Shown piece by piece: positions 27,161 through 35,686 of a DNA stretch of 64,000 nt (within the stretch, counting starts at the first letter, position 1; every line of letters starts with the position of its first letter). The stretch is from contig NC_015559.1 of the NCBI RefSeq assembly GCF_000214215.1, positions 3,769,001 to 3,833,000 of the forward strand. The letters run 5' to 3'. The DNA comes from Marinomonas posidonica IVIA-Po-181. Lineage in GTDB: Bacteria > Pseudomonadota > Gammaproteobacteria > Pseudomonadales > Marinomonadaceae. The translations under genes and the position numbers were made by a program. The notes under the pieces were generated by a model. It ran no database searches, was not told the DNA's origin, and saw only the letters and a list, made by a program, of their open reading frames with translations.

Positions 27161-27766
27161 CTAGGCAATTTTGCCGGTTTTTTGGTGAATGAGGCTCAGA
27201 CGCTGTAGCCCTTTAATCAAGCTACCCGCAAAGACATTGGGTTGGTGGTCGTAATACGTCCCCCAAATTTTGTCCGCATCCGTCACCTTGTTAGCGTCTG
27301 CGCGGGTAATGAGTTTGGGCTTCAGCCCTAAACGTGACATCAACACAAACAAAGGGTCAGTGGCGGTGAAAATACACCATTCATAGCCACTCTCTACGAG
27401 ACGTTCGGCAATCAACAAAAAATGATACGGTGACACCCATTTGGCGAATGAGGCTAAATGCCCAAACTCCACCAAACTCGTGCGGTCAACCTTTTGATCG
27501 AATAATTGCGAGATAAGCTCTTGCGCAGGCACGTCAAGGTACTGCTCTAAAAACAGAGATTCCTCTGAAGCGACTCGAAAACCGCAAACCGACGCAATTT
27601 GATGATGATCAAATAAGGTTAAATACGCCGGCATGAAAGCCTTTAATTCCGCTTGAAAGGCTTGCTGATAGCGTTGGGACACATGCCGAATGACCTGCGG
27701 CCAAAGCTCGTGTGTTGGATCAACGATGTCTAGATTGCAGTGGTCAAATGAGGTTTGAAGTTGCAT
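27161..27766 (-). CDS. Thermostable-hemolysin (delta-VPH) family protein, probable acyltransferase-like
   Basis: 201 residues without signal peptide. The conserved start HELWPQVIRHVSQRYQQAFQAEL, FLEQYLDVPAQELIS and VEFGHLASF are hallmarks of the family named after the Vibrio delta thermostable hemolysin. The family looks like a GNAT/acyl-homoserine-lactone-synthase-type fold, so an acyl- or aminoacyl-transfer role is more likely than a toxin; that is inference. It is the first gene of the seven-gene operon, with GAGGAG before the ATG and a triple CTTAA repeat 47-74 bases upstream. Confidence 0.75.
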   Translation of the reverse strand: MQLQTSFDHCNLDIVDPTHELWPQVIRHVSQRYQQAFQAELKAFMPAYLTLFDHHQIASVCGFRVASEESLFLEQYLDVPAQELISQLFDQKVDRTSLVEFGHLASFAKWVSPYHFLLIAERLVESGYEWCIFTATDPLFVLMSRLGLKPKLITRADANKVTDADKIWGTYYDHQPNVFAGSLIKGLQRLSLIHQKTGKIA

Positions 27767-27812
27767 TTGCGTCTCCTCGTTAAGTTTCTTGTGGATACAA
27801 TAGAACTCGAAA

Positions 27813-27840
27813 CTTAAGGAACGCTTAAGGAACCCTTTAA
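27813..27840. promoter_or_regulatory. PmrA-box-like triple repeat, operon promoter
   Basis: CTTAAG (27813), CTTAAG (27824) and CTTTAA (27835) repeat with an exact 11-base period. CTTAAG-N5-CTTAAG is the published PmrA/QseB-type box. On the minus strand TATTGT, a possible -10, lies about ten bases past the last hexamer, fitting a class of activated promoters where the box covers the -35. The same region is 89 bases upstream of the divergent phosphatase. Confidence 0.65.
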
Positions 27841-27928
27841 TTGATAAATTTTTTAATGATCCTGCCCCTACAGGCTATTTTTCACGTATAGACTGACTAT
27901 AACGTCTGTTGCTATGAGAGGATTCAGC

Positions 27929-28507
27929 ATGCAAGGCTTCAAGTGGATACGCCATTTTGTGATCGCGCTGGCGGTGTGCTTATGCTCTGTGGTGCAAGCG
28001 GAACAATCCATTAGGGATAAGCTTGTACAACCTGGCGTGCATGTGTTGATGCGCCACGCTCTTGCGCCTGGGATGGGAGATCCGTCAAATTTTCAGCTGG
28101 AAGACTGCACAACACAACGCATTTTAAATCACACAGGTCGTCAGCAGGCCACGCAGATAGGTCAGTTGCTACGTGATCAAGGTGTGAGCTTTAATCAGGT
28201 TTTCAGCAGTCAGTGGTGTCGTTGTTTAAAAACAGCGCAATTAATGGCGATGGGCAAAGTACAGCCCGCACCTATGCTAAATTCTTTTTTCCGTGATCCC
28301 AGTACCGCAAAGTCTCAAACTCAAGACTTGCGTGAGTTACTGAACTCACTTCCCCAACACGAAAAAGCTTTATTAGTGACACATCAGGTCAATATCACGG
28401 CTCTAACTGGTATTTTTCCTCGATCAGGGGAGATGATCTTGGTGGCTGTCTCCGGAAACAGCCGATCTTTAAAAGTCATCGGACGCTTTTTACCAAACGC
28501 GCCCTAA
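27929..28507 (+). CDS. Exported histidine-phosphatase superfamily protein
   Basis: 192 residues. Signal peptide (VIALAVCLCSVVQA). The phosphohistidine motif MRHALAPG has nucleophile H43; GDPSNFQLEDCTTQRILNHTGRQQA and the later LVTHQVNITALTG supply the second catalytic His. A periplasmic phosphatase of the branch with RHA instead of RHG, substrate unknown. GAGAGGA favours the ATG at 27929 over one at 27914. It is divergent from the thermostable-hemolysin operon and may share its regulated promoter. Confidence 0.78.
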   Translation: MQGFKWIRHFVIALAVCLCSVVQAEQSIRDKLVQPGVHVLMRHALAPGMGDPSNFQLEDCTTQRILNHTGRQQATQIGQLLRDQGVSFNQVFSSQWCRCLKTAQLMAMGKVQPAPMLNSFFRDPSTAKSQTQDLRELLNSLPQHEKALLVTHQVNITALTGIFPRSGEMILVAVSGNSRSLKVIGRFLPNAP

Positions 28508-28611
28508 GCCATTTCCGTCATCTCAATGAAACCGCTCATTTCTTCTCACCATGGTATCCATTACTATTCATAGCCAGTAACTGGTTTTGTTGTCGATTAA
28601 AAGGAAAGACT

Positions 28612-28926
28612 GTGTCTGAATACAACACCCTCTTCGAATTTGATGCGAGTTGGAAAGTCACTCAGCTGGTGGTCACACGCGCTTTAGACGAAGTTCAAAG
28701 TGGGCTGCTGGTAACCTTTGCTCAAGAAGAGCAAAGCATCACCTTGGCCTTCGAGCACATTGATGACCCACAAAACATCATGGAGTTGATGGATTTTCAG
28801 CAGGTGACAGTCAGTGAAGAGTGCAATGTGGAGCGCGATTTCAGCACCATCAAAGTCGAACTCTTTTGTGATTCCTACGCCGAGTTTTGGTGCGATGCGG
28901 TCACCACAAAACAGATCGACTCCTAA
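28612..28926 (+). CDS. Small acidic protein of unknown function
   Basis: 104 residues, GTG start behind AAGGAAAGA. The acidic sequence has alternating beta-like stretches (LLVTFAQEEQSITLAFEHI, IKVELFCDSYAEFWCDAV) and no membrane segment. I do not recognise a family. It ends 17 bases before the convergent deoxyribosyltransferase stop. Confidence 0.55.
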   Translation: MSEYNTLFEFDASWKVTQLVVTRALDEVQSGLLVTFAQEEQSITLAFEHIDDPQNIMELMDFQQVTVSEECNVERDFSTIKVELFCDSYAEFWCDAVTTKQIDS

Positions 28927-28942
28927 CGAGTGATAATGATCG

Positions 28943-29512
28943 CTACGAATATCGGGCTTTTAGCTGTTTTAGAACCTCTTCAAATGCGGTCAAATCGGTA
29001 AAGCGCTCCAGCCCTTCCACATGCCGGGCCACAAACACGTCACTGGAAGCCAGAATCCCGCCTTGTAACATCAGATTATCCATCAGGCCGAAATTCTCAA
29101 TGCTGTTGCCATCTAGATCTCGCACGTCTTTATCTTCAGTGATGGGTGCCTCACCGTCTGCACACGTTTGCCAGACGCGATCAAAGTAAGGTGTTACGCA
29201 ATTTGAATAACCTGCGATTGGCAGGTTTAACCCCCGTCCCATACCGAGTTCATAAATGGTGCCAGCATCCGCACTAGGGCCACGAAATGGGGTGAGATTG
29301 GCGATTATGATGTCACTGCGCATGATCAAGGCTTCATTGCCGAGACTAATTGCCATGGCGGTCTCGAAGCGACTTGGTTGAGGTTTGATGTCTTTATCGA
29401 GAGGAAACAAACCTATAAAGCCATACTGTTCACATAAGGCTTTTTTGGCATCGCCAATCGCAGTTGGATCGGGCAAGAAAACCTCTGGCCCCGCTAAATA
29501 AATGGTTTTCAT
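28943..29512 (-). CDS. Nucleoside 2-deoxyribosyltransferase family protein
   Basis: 189 residues. The N-terminal KTIYLAGPEVF, ANLTPFRGPSADAGTIYELGMG with D82 and nucleophile E88, and the overall length fit the family, which moves 2-deoxyribose between bases in nucleoside salvage. The start at 29512 puts the conserved KTIYLAGP at the N-terminus; an ATG at 29524 would add four residues. It stands alone, so the physiological base is not clear. Confidence 0.82.
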   Translation of the reverse strand: MKTIYLAGPEVFLPDPTAIGDAKKALCEQYGFIGLFPLDKDIKPQPSRFETAMAISLGNEALIMRSDIIIANLTPFRGPSADAGTIYELGMGRGLNLPIAGYSNCVTPYFDRVWQTCADGEAPITEDKDVRDLDGNSIENFGLMDNLMLQGGILASSDVFVARHVEGLERFTDLTAFEEVLKQLKARYS

Positions 29513-29646
29513 ATAACACACCATAAAACATTAATGGTTGTTTATCATACTCTAAAATCGTCTTTTAAGACTGAGTAAAAAGCCGTAAAAATGACCCTAG
29601 GAATGATCCAACTCAATCAATCTGTAGTGATGTTTGTAGTGAGCGG

Positions 29647-30561
29647 TTAATGAGCATGGAAGTCTCGCATCCATCGTTGTAAGTGCGTCAACATGGCTAA
29701 AGGCGCCTCTGTTAATTGTCGTCCAAGACGAGTGGCAATGTGCACTTCACCAGACGATAAGATAGGGTCTTCAATGGGGAGCGAAATCACCTGTTGGTCA
29801 TCCAGTTCACGCCGCACAACAAACTCCGGCGCGATGGTCACGCCCATGTTCGAGCGAACAAATTCCTTCAATAAGCCAAATGAGTTGACTGTCATCGCAG
29901 GTGACAGTCTTACTCGGTGTTTAAACTCCGCCACCGCAATTAACTGTCTAACGCCAAACTCTTTCTCTTGTAGCACCAGTGGGTAAGGCATCATATCTTC
30001 CAAACGCACCGGGCGATTTAAAGCAATTAATGGATGCCCGGGTGGCACAATGGCATACAAAGGGTGTAACGAGGTTTCATGAGAGCGCAGCTTTTGATGA
30101 TTCGGCGGGTGAAATAATACACCAATATGGGCTTCATCCTGTTCGACTTTTCTGATCAGTTCATTCGAGCCACCCACGTGAACAGAATAGGTCAAATTTG
30201 GATACTTTGTCTGAAATTCTGGCAAAACATGAGACATGATTTCACCAATAAAGCCCTCACCAATGGCCAAGGCAATGTGTCCAGACTTGAGACCCTTTAA
30301 GGCTCGAAGTTCAGACAAACAGATTTCTTCATTGGCGGAGGCTTCTCGGTAATATTTTAATAATAATTCGCCAGCATCGGTCGGATAGACACCTTTGCGG
30401 TGACGCTCTATTAAAATGCACGCCAACTCTTCTTCCAATTGGCTAATTTGGCGACTAATGGCCGATGGGGCAATGCCTAATTTGTCGGCGGCCGAACGTA
30501 TTGTGCCAGAGGCAACCGCTTCATAAAAATAGGTTAAACGCTTTGCGTTAATTTCATTCAT
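29647..30561 (-). CDS. LysR-family transcriptional regulator
   Basis: 304 residues. Winged helix at about 8-65 (SGTIRSAADKLGIAPSAISRQISQLEEEL), then an effector domain with GHIALAIGEGFIGEIMSHVLPEFQ. It lies just after the DUF3100/amidohydrolase operon on the same strand, separated by a terminator, and is the obvious candidate regulator for it. Confidence 0.85.
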   Translation of the reverse strand: MNEINAKRLTYFYEAVASGTIRSAADKLGIAPSAISRQISQLEEELACILIERHRKGVYPTDAGELLLKYYREASANEEICLSELRALKGLKSGHIALAIGEGFIGEIMSHVLPEFQTKYPNLTYSVHVGGSNELIRKVEQDEAHIGVLFHPPNHQKLRSHETSLHPLYAIVPPGHPLIALNRPVRLEDMMPYPLVLQEKEFGVRQLIAVAEFKHRVRLSPAMTVNSFGLLKEFVRSNMGVTIAPEFVVRRELDDQQVISLPIEDPILSSGEVHIATRLGRQLTEAPLAMLTHLQRWMRDFHAH

Positions 30562-30605
30562 CCTGTTGACCCCAAGTCGCTATCGGCACCGTGTTACACA
30601 ATAGA

Positions 30606-30636
30606 ATAAAAAAGGCAGCCAGAAAAGCTGGCTGCC
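30606..30636 (-). terminator. Rho-independent terminator of the DUF3100 operon
   Basis: GGCAGCCAG (30614-30622) pairs perfectly with CTGGCTGCC (30628-30636) around AAAAG; six T follow on the minus strand. Confidence 0.9.
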
Positions 30637-30703
30637 AACGGGAGGCTGATCCAGCCTTGCTTACAACACTGAATAGCGTAACCAAAAACACTTTAAATAC
30701 AGT

Positions 30704-31855
30704 CTAATCGCTAGGCTGTTGCTGACTCACTAAATCACACCAAAACTGTATCCCAGTGCCGATGACTTGGTCGTTAAAATCATAATAAGGGTTATGCAGG
30801 GCAATGGACTCGTCAGCATCGACGCCTAACCAGAAATACGCCCCTGGACACTGCTCTAACATGAAAGCGAAGTCTTCCGACGCCATAGAAGGCGGCAGGT
30901 TATGATGCGCTTTATTCTCACCCAATTGCGTTTTTGCCACCTCATAAACAATGGCGGCCTGCGCTGGGTGATTACTGGTCACAGGGTAACCACGCTGAAA
31001 AGACAGGGAAACCTTTAAGCCTGGCGCCTGATTATAACTGGCGACATAGTCTGCCATCAGCTGTTCCACTCGCTCGCGAGTCGCTGCATTTAAGCACCTT
31101 ACTGTGCCTTTTAGGGTAGCGGACTCGGGCAAGACATTAATGGCTTCGCCACTGTTAAACATGGTCACGCTGACCACCGCAGACTCTAACGGAGAAACAT
31201 GTCGCGACACTATGGTTTGCAAACGCAAAACCAATTCTGACGCCGCGACAATCGGATCAATGCCCATATGCGGCATCGCCGCATGAGAACCTTTTCCGGT
31301 GACCATCAGGGTAAAGGTATCGAGCGATGCCATCATGGCGTCATCGTTAACGGCGATGTGTCCTGCCGGCAATCCCGGCCAATTATGCAAGCCATAAATC
31401 GCGTCCATTGGAAAGCGTTCAAACAGACCGTCCCGGATCATTTTTTGCGCTCCGCCTAAATTTTCTTCAGCCGGTTGAAAGACAAAATAAAGCGTGCCAC
31501 GAATGTTTTTTTGCTGTGCCAAATAACAGGCCGCGCCTAATAACATGGCCGTATGGCCATCATGACCACAGGCGTGCATGCAGCCTTGATGCTGAGACTT
31601 ATGATCGCAGTCGCCCAGTTCCTGCATGGGTAATGCATCCATGTCGGCTCGCAAGCCAATCGCAGGTCCTGAGCCATTTTTTAGCACGCCCACCACACCG
31701 GTTACGCCTATGCCAGTGTGCACTTCTAAGCCAAATTCACGTAACAGCTCGGCCACTTTTTGTGCAGTTTGATGTTCAGCAAAACCAAGCTCAGGGTGGC
31801 GATGAAATTCTCTTCGCCACTGGGTCGCTGTTGTAATGAGTTGTTCCATATTCAT
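30704..31855 (-). CDS. M20-family amidohydrolase (N-acyl-amino-acid hydrolase-like)
   Basis: 383 residues. The dinuclear metal motif is complete: GCMHACGHDGH (C96, H98), FQPAEENLGG (E130, E131) and LHNWP (H157). The hippurate-hydrolase/IAA-amidohydrolase branch cleaves N-acyl amino acids or other amides in the cytoplasm. Last gene of a five-gene operon that starts with a membrane protein pair, so it probably hydrolyses the imported compound. Six bases separate it from the dehydrogenase gene. Confidence 0.88.
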   Translation of the reverse strand: MNMEQLITTATQWRREFHRHPELGFAEHQTAQKVAELLREFGLEVHTGIGVTGVVGVLKNGSGPAIGLRADMDALPMQELGDCDHKSQHQGCMHACGHDGHTAMLLGAACYLAQQKNIRGTLYFVFQPAEENLGGAQKMIRDGLFERFPMDAIYGLHNWPGLPAGHIAVNDDAMMASLDTFTLMVTGKGSHAAMPHMGIDPIVAASELVLRLQTIVSRHVSPLESAVVSVTMFNSGEAINVLPESATLKGTVRCLNAATRERVEQLMADYVASYNQAPGLKVSLSFQRGYPVTSNHPAQAAIVYEVAKTQLGENKAHHNLPPSMASEDFAFMLEQCPGAYFWLGVDADESIALHNPYYDFNDQVIGTGIQFWCDLVSQQQPSD

Positions 31856-31861
31856 CGTTAT

Positions 31862-33376
31862 TTATTCCAAATTCGCGCTGTAGCCAAAATTGGCGGCTGG
31901 GGTTCGAGCGGTTTCCACCCAAACACTTTTCACTTCACTGTATTCGCGTAGTGCTTCCAGACCCGATGAACGACCATAGCCGCTTTCGCCATAACCACCA
32001 AAGGGCGAGGAAACATGGATTGTTTTATAGCCATTAATCCAAAACGTACCGGCGTTGACCTGTTTCGCCACTCGATGTGCTCGGCCAACATCCTGAGTCC
32101 ACACAGCACCGGCTAAACCAAAACGACTGTCATTGGCGATGGCAATGGCCTCGTCTTCATCTTTAAAGGGAATAGCGACCACCACAGGGCCAAAGATTTC
32201 TTCTTGAGCGCAGTGCATGGCGTTATGGCCTTTCAGCAAGGTCGGATTGACATAGTAACCTGAGCTTTCAGGAATCGCTGGACAACCATTGTCGATGGCC
32301 GTTGCGCCTTCGCTTTGCGCACGGGTGATCATGTCGGTGACATGCTGATACTGCTTCTGATTATGAATGGGGCCTATCTGGGTTGCATCATCACTTGGAT
32401 CCCCTATCACAAAATGCTTGGCGGCCTGTGATACGGCTTCACAAAAACGTTCATAAATAGTGTCTTGCACCAATAATCGAGAGCCCGACACACAGCTTTG
32501 CCCTGCCCCTGAGAAAATCGCCGCTTGCGCGCCCTTCACGGCTAAGTCTAAATTCGCATCGTCAAACACAATATTCGCAGATTTACCGCCCAGTTCTAAC
32601 ACACAAGGCACGCCCTGTTCAGCCGCACTCACGGCAATACGTTTACCTGTCGCTGGGGAACCGACAAACACCACTTTACGAATGTTGGCCTGCTTGATGG
32701 CCATTTGCCCAGCCGTGTGACCATAGCCAGCAATAACATTAATCAGTCCGCTTGGCACGCCAGCTTGATGAGCAAGTGCCGCCACTAAAATAGACGATAC
32801 CGGAGTCAATTCAGAAGGTTTTAAAATCACAGCGTTACCCGCCGCAATGGCCGGAGCAAGTTGCCAACCACAGGTAAAGATAGGGGCATTCCATGGGGTA
32901 ATTTGTAATACGGTGCCTAATGGTTCATAGGTTACATAATTCAGATGTGTGGTAGGAACCGGAATCACTTCCCCATGAAGTTTGTCGGCCCAGCCAGCAT
33001 AATATTCAAACATCTCGGCGACTTTAAGCACTTCCACCTTGGCATCACGAATAGGTTTGTTGGAAGAATAACATTCGACTAGGGCCAGATTGTCCAATTG
33101 CTCGCGAATTTTGTATCCGATGCGATACATAATTTGACCACGAGCTTGCGCAGTCATCGCCCACCATGTTTTTTTGGCCTCACTGGCGGCCGCATCCGCA
33201 GCTTTTATAATGGCCTCATCGGCATCTGGATACTGTAAGCGCTCACTGCCGTCATGGGCGTTGTAAATAGTGATGCTTCCCCCTGAGCCAAAGACAAATT
33301 CTCCATTCACCAAGCTGGGAATGCTGTCTGTTTCAGGCCAGTACTGTTGAATAATGCTCTGATATTCGGTTTTCAT
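31862..33376 (-). CDS. NAD(P)-dependent aldehyde dehydrogenase
   Basis: 504 residues. The ALDH core includes ITPWNAPIFTCGWQLAPAIAAGNAVILKPSELTP, FVGSPATGKRIA, the general base E in LELGGKSANIVF, and the catalytic Cys in GAGQSCVSGSR near residue 303. It oxidises an aldehyde to the acid; betaine-aldehyde-like and 5-carboxymethyl-2-hydroxymuconic-type enzymes look similar. Its substrate is presumably released in the same pathway. The gene lies 14 bases after the beta-hydroxyacid dehydrogenase. Confidence 0.88.
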   Translation of the reverse strand: MKTEYQSIIQQYWPETDSIPSLVNGEFVFGSGGSITIYNAHDGSERLQYPDADEAIIKAADAAASEAKKTWWAMTAQARGQIMYRIGYKIREQLDNLALVECYSSNKPIRDAKVEVLKVAEMFEYYAGWADKLHGEVIPVPTTHLNYVTYEPLGTVLQITPWNAPIFTCGWQLAPAIAAGNAVILKPSELTPVSSILVAALAHQAGVPSGLINVIAGYGHTAGQMAIKQANIRKVVFVGSPATGKRIAVSAAEQGVPCVLELGGKSANIVFDDANLDLAVKGAQAAIFSGAGQSCVSGSRLLVQDTIYERFCEAVSQAAKHFVIGDPSDDATQIGPIHNQKQYQHVTDMITRAQSEGATAIDNGCPAIPESSGYYVNPTLLKGHNAMHCAQEEIFGPVVVAIPFKDEDEAIAIANDSRFGLAGAVWTQDVGRAHRVAKQVNAGTFWINGYKTIHVSSPFGGYGESGYGRSSGLEALREYSEVKSVWVETARTPAANFGYSANLE

Positions 33377-33390
33377 GTATAAAAAGCCCT

Positions 33391-34272
33391 TTAGCTAAAT
33401 AAATCAGGGTTGGTGTATTGTGTAATGCAGCAAAAATCTTGAGTATCGGCAATCTGCTCATGGCTGTTTTGCCATAATGTGGCTGTTTGTTTGGTCATCG
33501 GCAGATCAAGCTGTAAGTCAGCAGCAAGGCTCGCTGCCAAACCTATGTCTTTTCTCATCAGCCCCATGGTAAATCCTGAGTTGTAAGCTTTGTTCATCAC
33601 CCAGTTAGGAAACATGGCTTGGCTGGCGCCACTGCGACCAGAACCCGCATTAATGGCTTGCAATACTTTTTCAGGATCCACTCCGGCTTTTTCTGCCAAG
33701 GTTAATGCTTCGGCGGTGGTAATAAGGTGGGCGGCCGCGAGCATGTTATTGGCAATTTTGGCAATGTTTCCAGCACCCACGTCCCCCACATGCACCCTGA
33801 CACTGCTCATGGCTTCTAATACAGGCAGCACAGACTGATAAAGCGTTTCGTTACCGCCAATAACCATACTCATGGTGCCAGCAGCAGCACCGGCTGGACC
33901 TCCCGAAACTGGCGCATCTAAAAAGCCAATGTTTCGCAAGGCGAAAGCCTCTGCCACCAAACGACTGGTTTCAGGCACAGACGTCGTGGTATCAATCACC
34001 ACGCTGTCTGGTGCTAATAATTGGGCTAATCCCTGTTCCCCAAGACAGACGGCTTCAACATGTTCTGCTTTGGGTAAAGACAAAATCACCACAGAGCTCT
34101 TGTTGGCCAGATCTTGTAATCCACTAACACTTTGCATGCCTTGCGCTGTTGCTTTCTGACGGGCTTGTTCTGACAGGTCAAAGCCGATCACGGTGAAGCC
34201 TTTTTTCACCAGTGTCGCACCCATGTTGCAACCCATGTTGCCTAGACCAATAATGCCAATAATTTGACTCAT
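33391..34272 (-). CDS. Beta-hydroxyacid dehydrogenase (3-hydroxyisobutyrate dehydrogenase family)
   Basis: 293 residues. The NAD motif IGIIGLGNMG (5-14), substrate motif FLDAPVSGGPAGA (118-128) and catalytic K172 in GNIAKIANNM mark the family, which oxidises 3-hydroxyacids such as 3-hydroxyisobutyrate, tartronate semialdehyde or threonate. Specificity is not readable. Paired with an aldehyde dehydrogenase it could convert a hydroxyacid to a semialdehyde, then acid. Confidence 0.86.
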   Translation of the reverse strand: MSQIIGIIGLGNMGCNMGATLVKKGFTVIGFDLSEQARQKATAQGMQSVSGLQDLANKSSVVILSLPKAEHVEAVCLGEQGLAQLLAPDSVVIDTTTSVPETSRLVAEAFALRNIGFLDAPVSGGPAGAAAGTMSMVIGGNETLYQSVLPVLEAMSSVRVHVGDVGAGNIAKIANNMLAAAHLITTAEALTLAEKAGVDPEKVLQAINAGSGRSGASQAMFPNWVMNKAYNSGFTMGLMRKDIGLAASLAADLQLDLPMTKQTATLWQNSHEQIADTQDFCCITQYTNPDLFS

Positions 34273-34359
34273 GTTAATCCTATTAACGATTGAGATAATT
34301 TAATGAGACAGCCTTGGAGGCTCTTTTAAACCTCCAAGTCACATTGCTTATAGCACCAT

Positions 34360-34845
34360 TTAGACACCTAATAAGGCGTTAGCAACCATCACAGAACCCA
34401 CGTAGGTTCCGGTAAAGACCAGAATGGAAATGATGGCTATTTTGAAGCCAGAACGTTTAAATAAATCGACTTCCATTTTGGTAATAGCCAGTGCTGCATA
34501 CGCTAGAATTGGTGTCACCATTGCCAAAAAACTGATATTTTTAAGCTCTGTCAAAATGATTTCGGACACTGGCGAAATAGGGATGGTGACTAAAACACTC
34601 ACTAAAGAAACCCAGGCGACGGCAGGAAAGCCGATAGGAATCAATTTCGCCAATATCAAACCAAAGATCACCATGACATAAATAATGAGCATGGCGGGTA
34701 GGGTTTTGATAGGGTCGATACCTGTTCCAGCCCAGTTACTGATCAGGCTGACCACTGAAATAACAGCCAAGGCAATCAGATTCTCCCGAAACGTTAATTG
34801 TGTTTCTGGCTGGTTTTCAACGCTATTATCAATATTAGAATTCAT
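34360..34845 (-). CDS. Small integral membrane protein, partner of DUF3100 protein
   Basis: 161 residues with a soluble acidic N-terminus (about 20 residues) and four or five hydrophobic segments (ALAVISVVSLISNWAG, LPAMLIIYVMVIFGLILAKLI, VAWVSLVSVLVTI, FLAMVTPILAYAALAI, IAIISILVFTGTYVGSVMVA). It starts one base after the DUF3100 stop, so the two are translated together and may form one transporter. I do not know a defined function. Confidence 0.65.
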   Translation of the reverse strand: MNSNIDNSVENQPETQLTFRENLIALAVISVVSLISNWAGTGIDPIKTLPAMLIIYVMVIFGLILAKLIPIGFPAVAWVSLVSVLVTIPISPVSEIILTELKNISFLAMVTPILAYAALAITKMEVDLFKRSGFKIAIISILVFTGTYVGSVMVANALLGV

Positions 34846-34846
34846 C

Positions 34847-35686
34847 TTACTCCGCCCCTTTTATTGTCAGGTTATTGTTTTTTTCACCCGATAATTTCTT
34901 GTAAAACCATTCCGAAAAAGGCAATGCAATAAAGATCGCAACATACAATCCCGTCGCATTAGTCAATAGATTACTCGCTCCTGCAAACGCCAGCAGTTCG
35001 TCTTTCATTTCAGGATAAGCTGAAGCCAAGGTACCAGAGCAAGCGGCGGTCATACTGCCACTGCCAACACCACAGGCCATGGCCAATGCTTTCGGATCAA
35101 ACCACCCTGTTGTTGCCAGAAAACCGGCCATTAATGAGAAATAAATCGTCCCGAACATGGTGCCCATGACATAGACTCCCATGACGCCAATCCCTTCGTG
35201 ACTTTTGAGGCCGTAACGATCTGAGATCAAAGCAATGTTCGGTTCACGGGCAATAGAGTAAGTCGCGCCAATGGCTTCACGTCCCATTTTGAACACCAGA
35301 ACCGCAATCGGCATGGCGATCAACATGGTGCCGAGATTGCCCAATTCTTGGAGTATCATCGCCGCACCCGCTTCCGCTATTTTAGGAAGCGCTGGGCCAA
35401 TTAAGGTTCCAAACTTGGCAATAAACGGCAAAATACCAATGACAATTAGTGGCGCGGCAATCGACGCGTTTTTCTTGGTCAGGATTTTTGCTGAAAACTT
35501 GGTAATGTTTGGGTTCACAAACAAACACAAGGCAAAAGCATAAAACAGGGGTAAAAAAAGCAGTTTTGCATTAGCGATGGGAATGCTCTGAATTCCAATC
35601 CATTCAGATAGAACAGAAATAACAACCACAATTAAATGCAGTCGCCAATTCAACAGCAAACTCAGTGGGGAGGATGGGTTCTTCAT
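34847..35686 (-). CDS. DUF3100-type integral membrane protein, putative transporter
   Basis: 279 residues with about eight hydrophobic segments and the loop GREAIGATYSIAREPNIALISDRYG that characterises the DUF3100 family, followed by MACGVGSGSMTAACSGTLA, a Gly/Ser-rich membrane stretch like a substrate or ion site. First gene of an operon with a small membrane partner and three catabolic enzymes, hence a likely importer of an amide-containing acid. Function has not been assigned as far as I know. Confidence 0.72.
   Translation of the reverse strand: MKNPSSPLSLLLNWRLHLIVVVISVLSEWIGIQSIPIANAKLLFLPLFYAFALCLFVNPNITKFSAKILTKKNASIAAPLIVIGILPFIAKFGTLIGPALPKIAEAGAAMILQELGNLGTMLIAMPIAVLVFKMGREAIGATYSIAREPNIALISDRYGLKSHEGIGVMGVYVMGTMFGTIYFSLMAGFLATTGWFDPKALAMACGVGSGSMTAACSGTLASAYPEMKDELLAFAGASNLLTNATGLYVAIFIALPFSEWFYKKLSGEKNNNLTIKGAE

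Noticed and set aside
27161-27766. Reading the first operon gene as a secreted pore-forming hemolysin
   Set aside because: No signal peptide or amphipathic pore segment, and the operon context is enzymatic.
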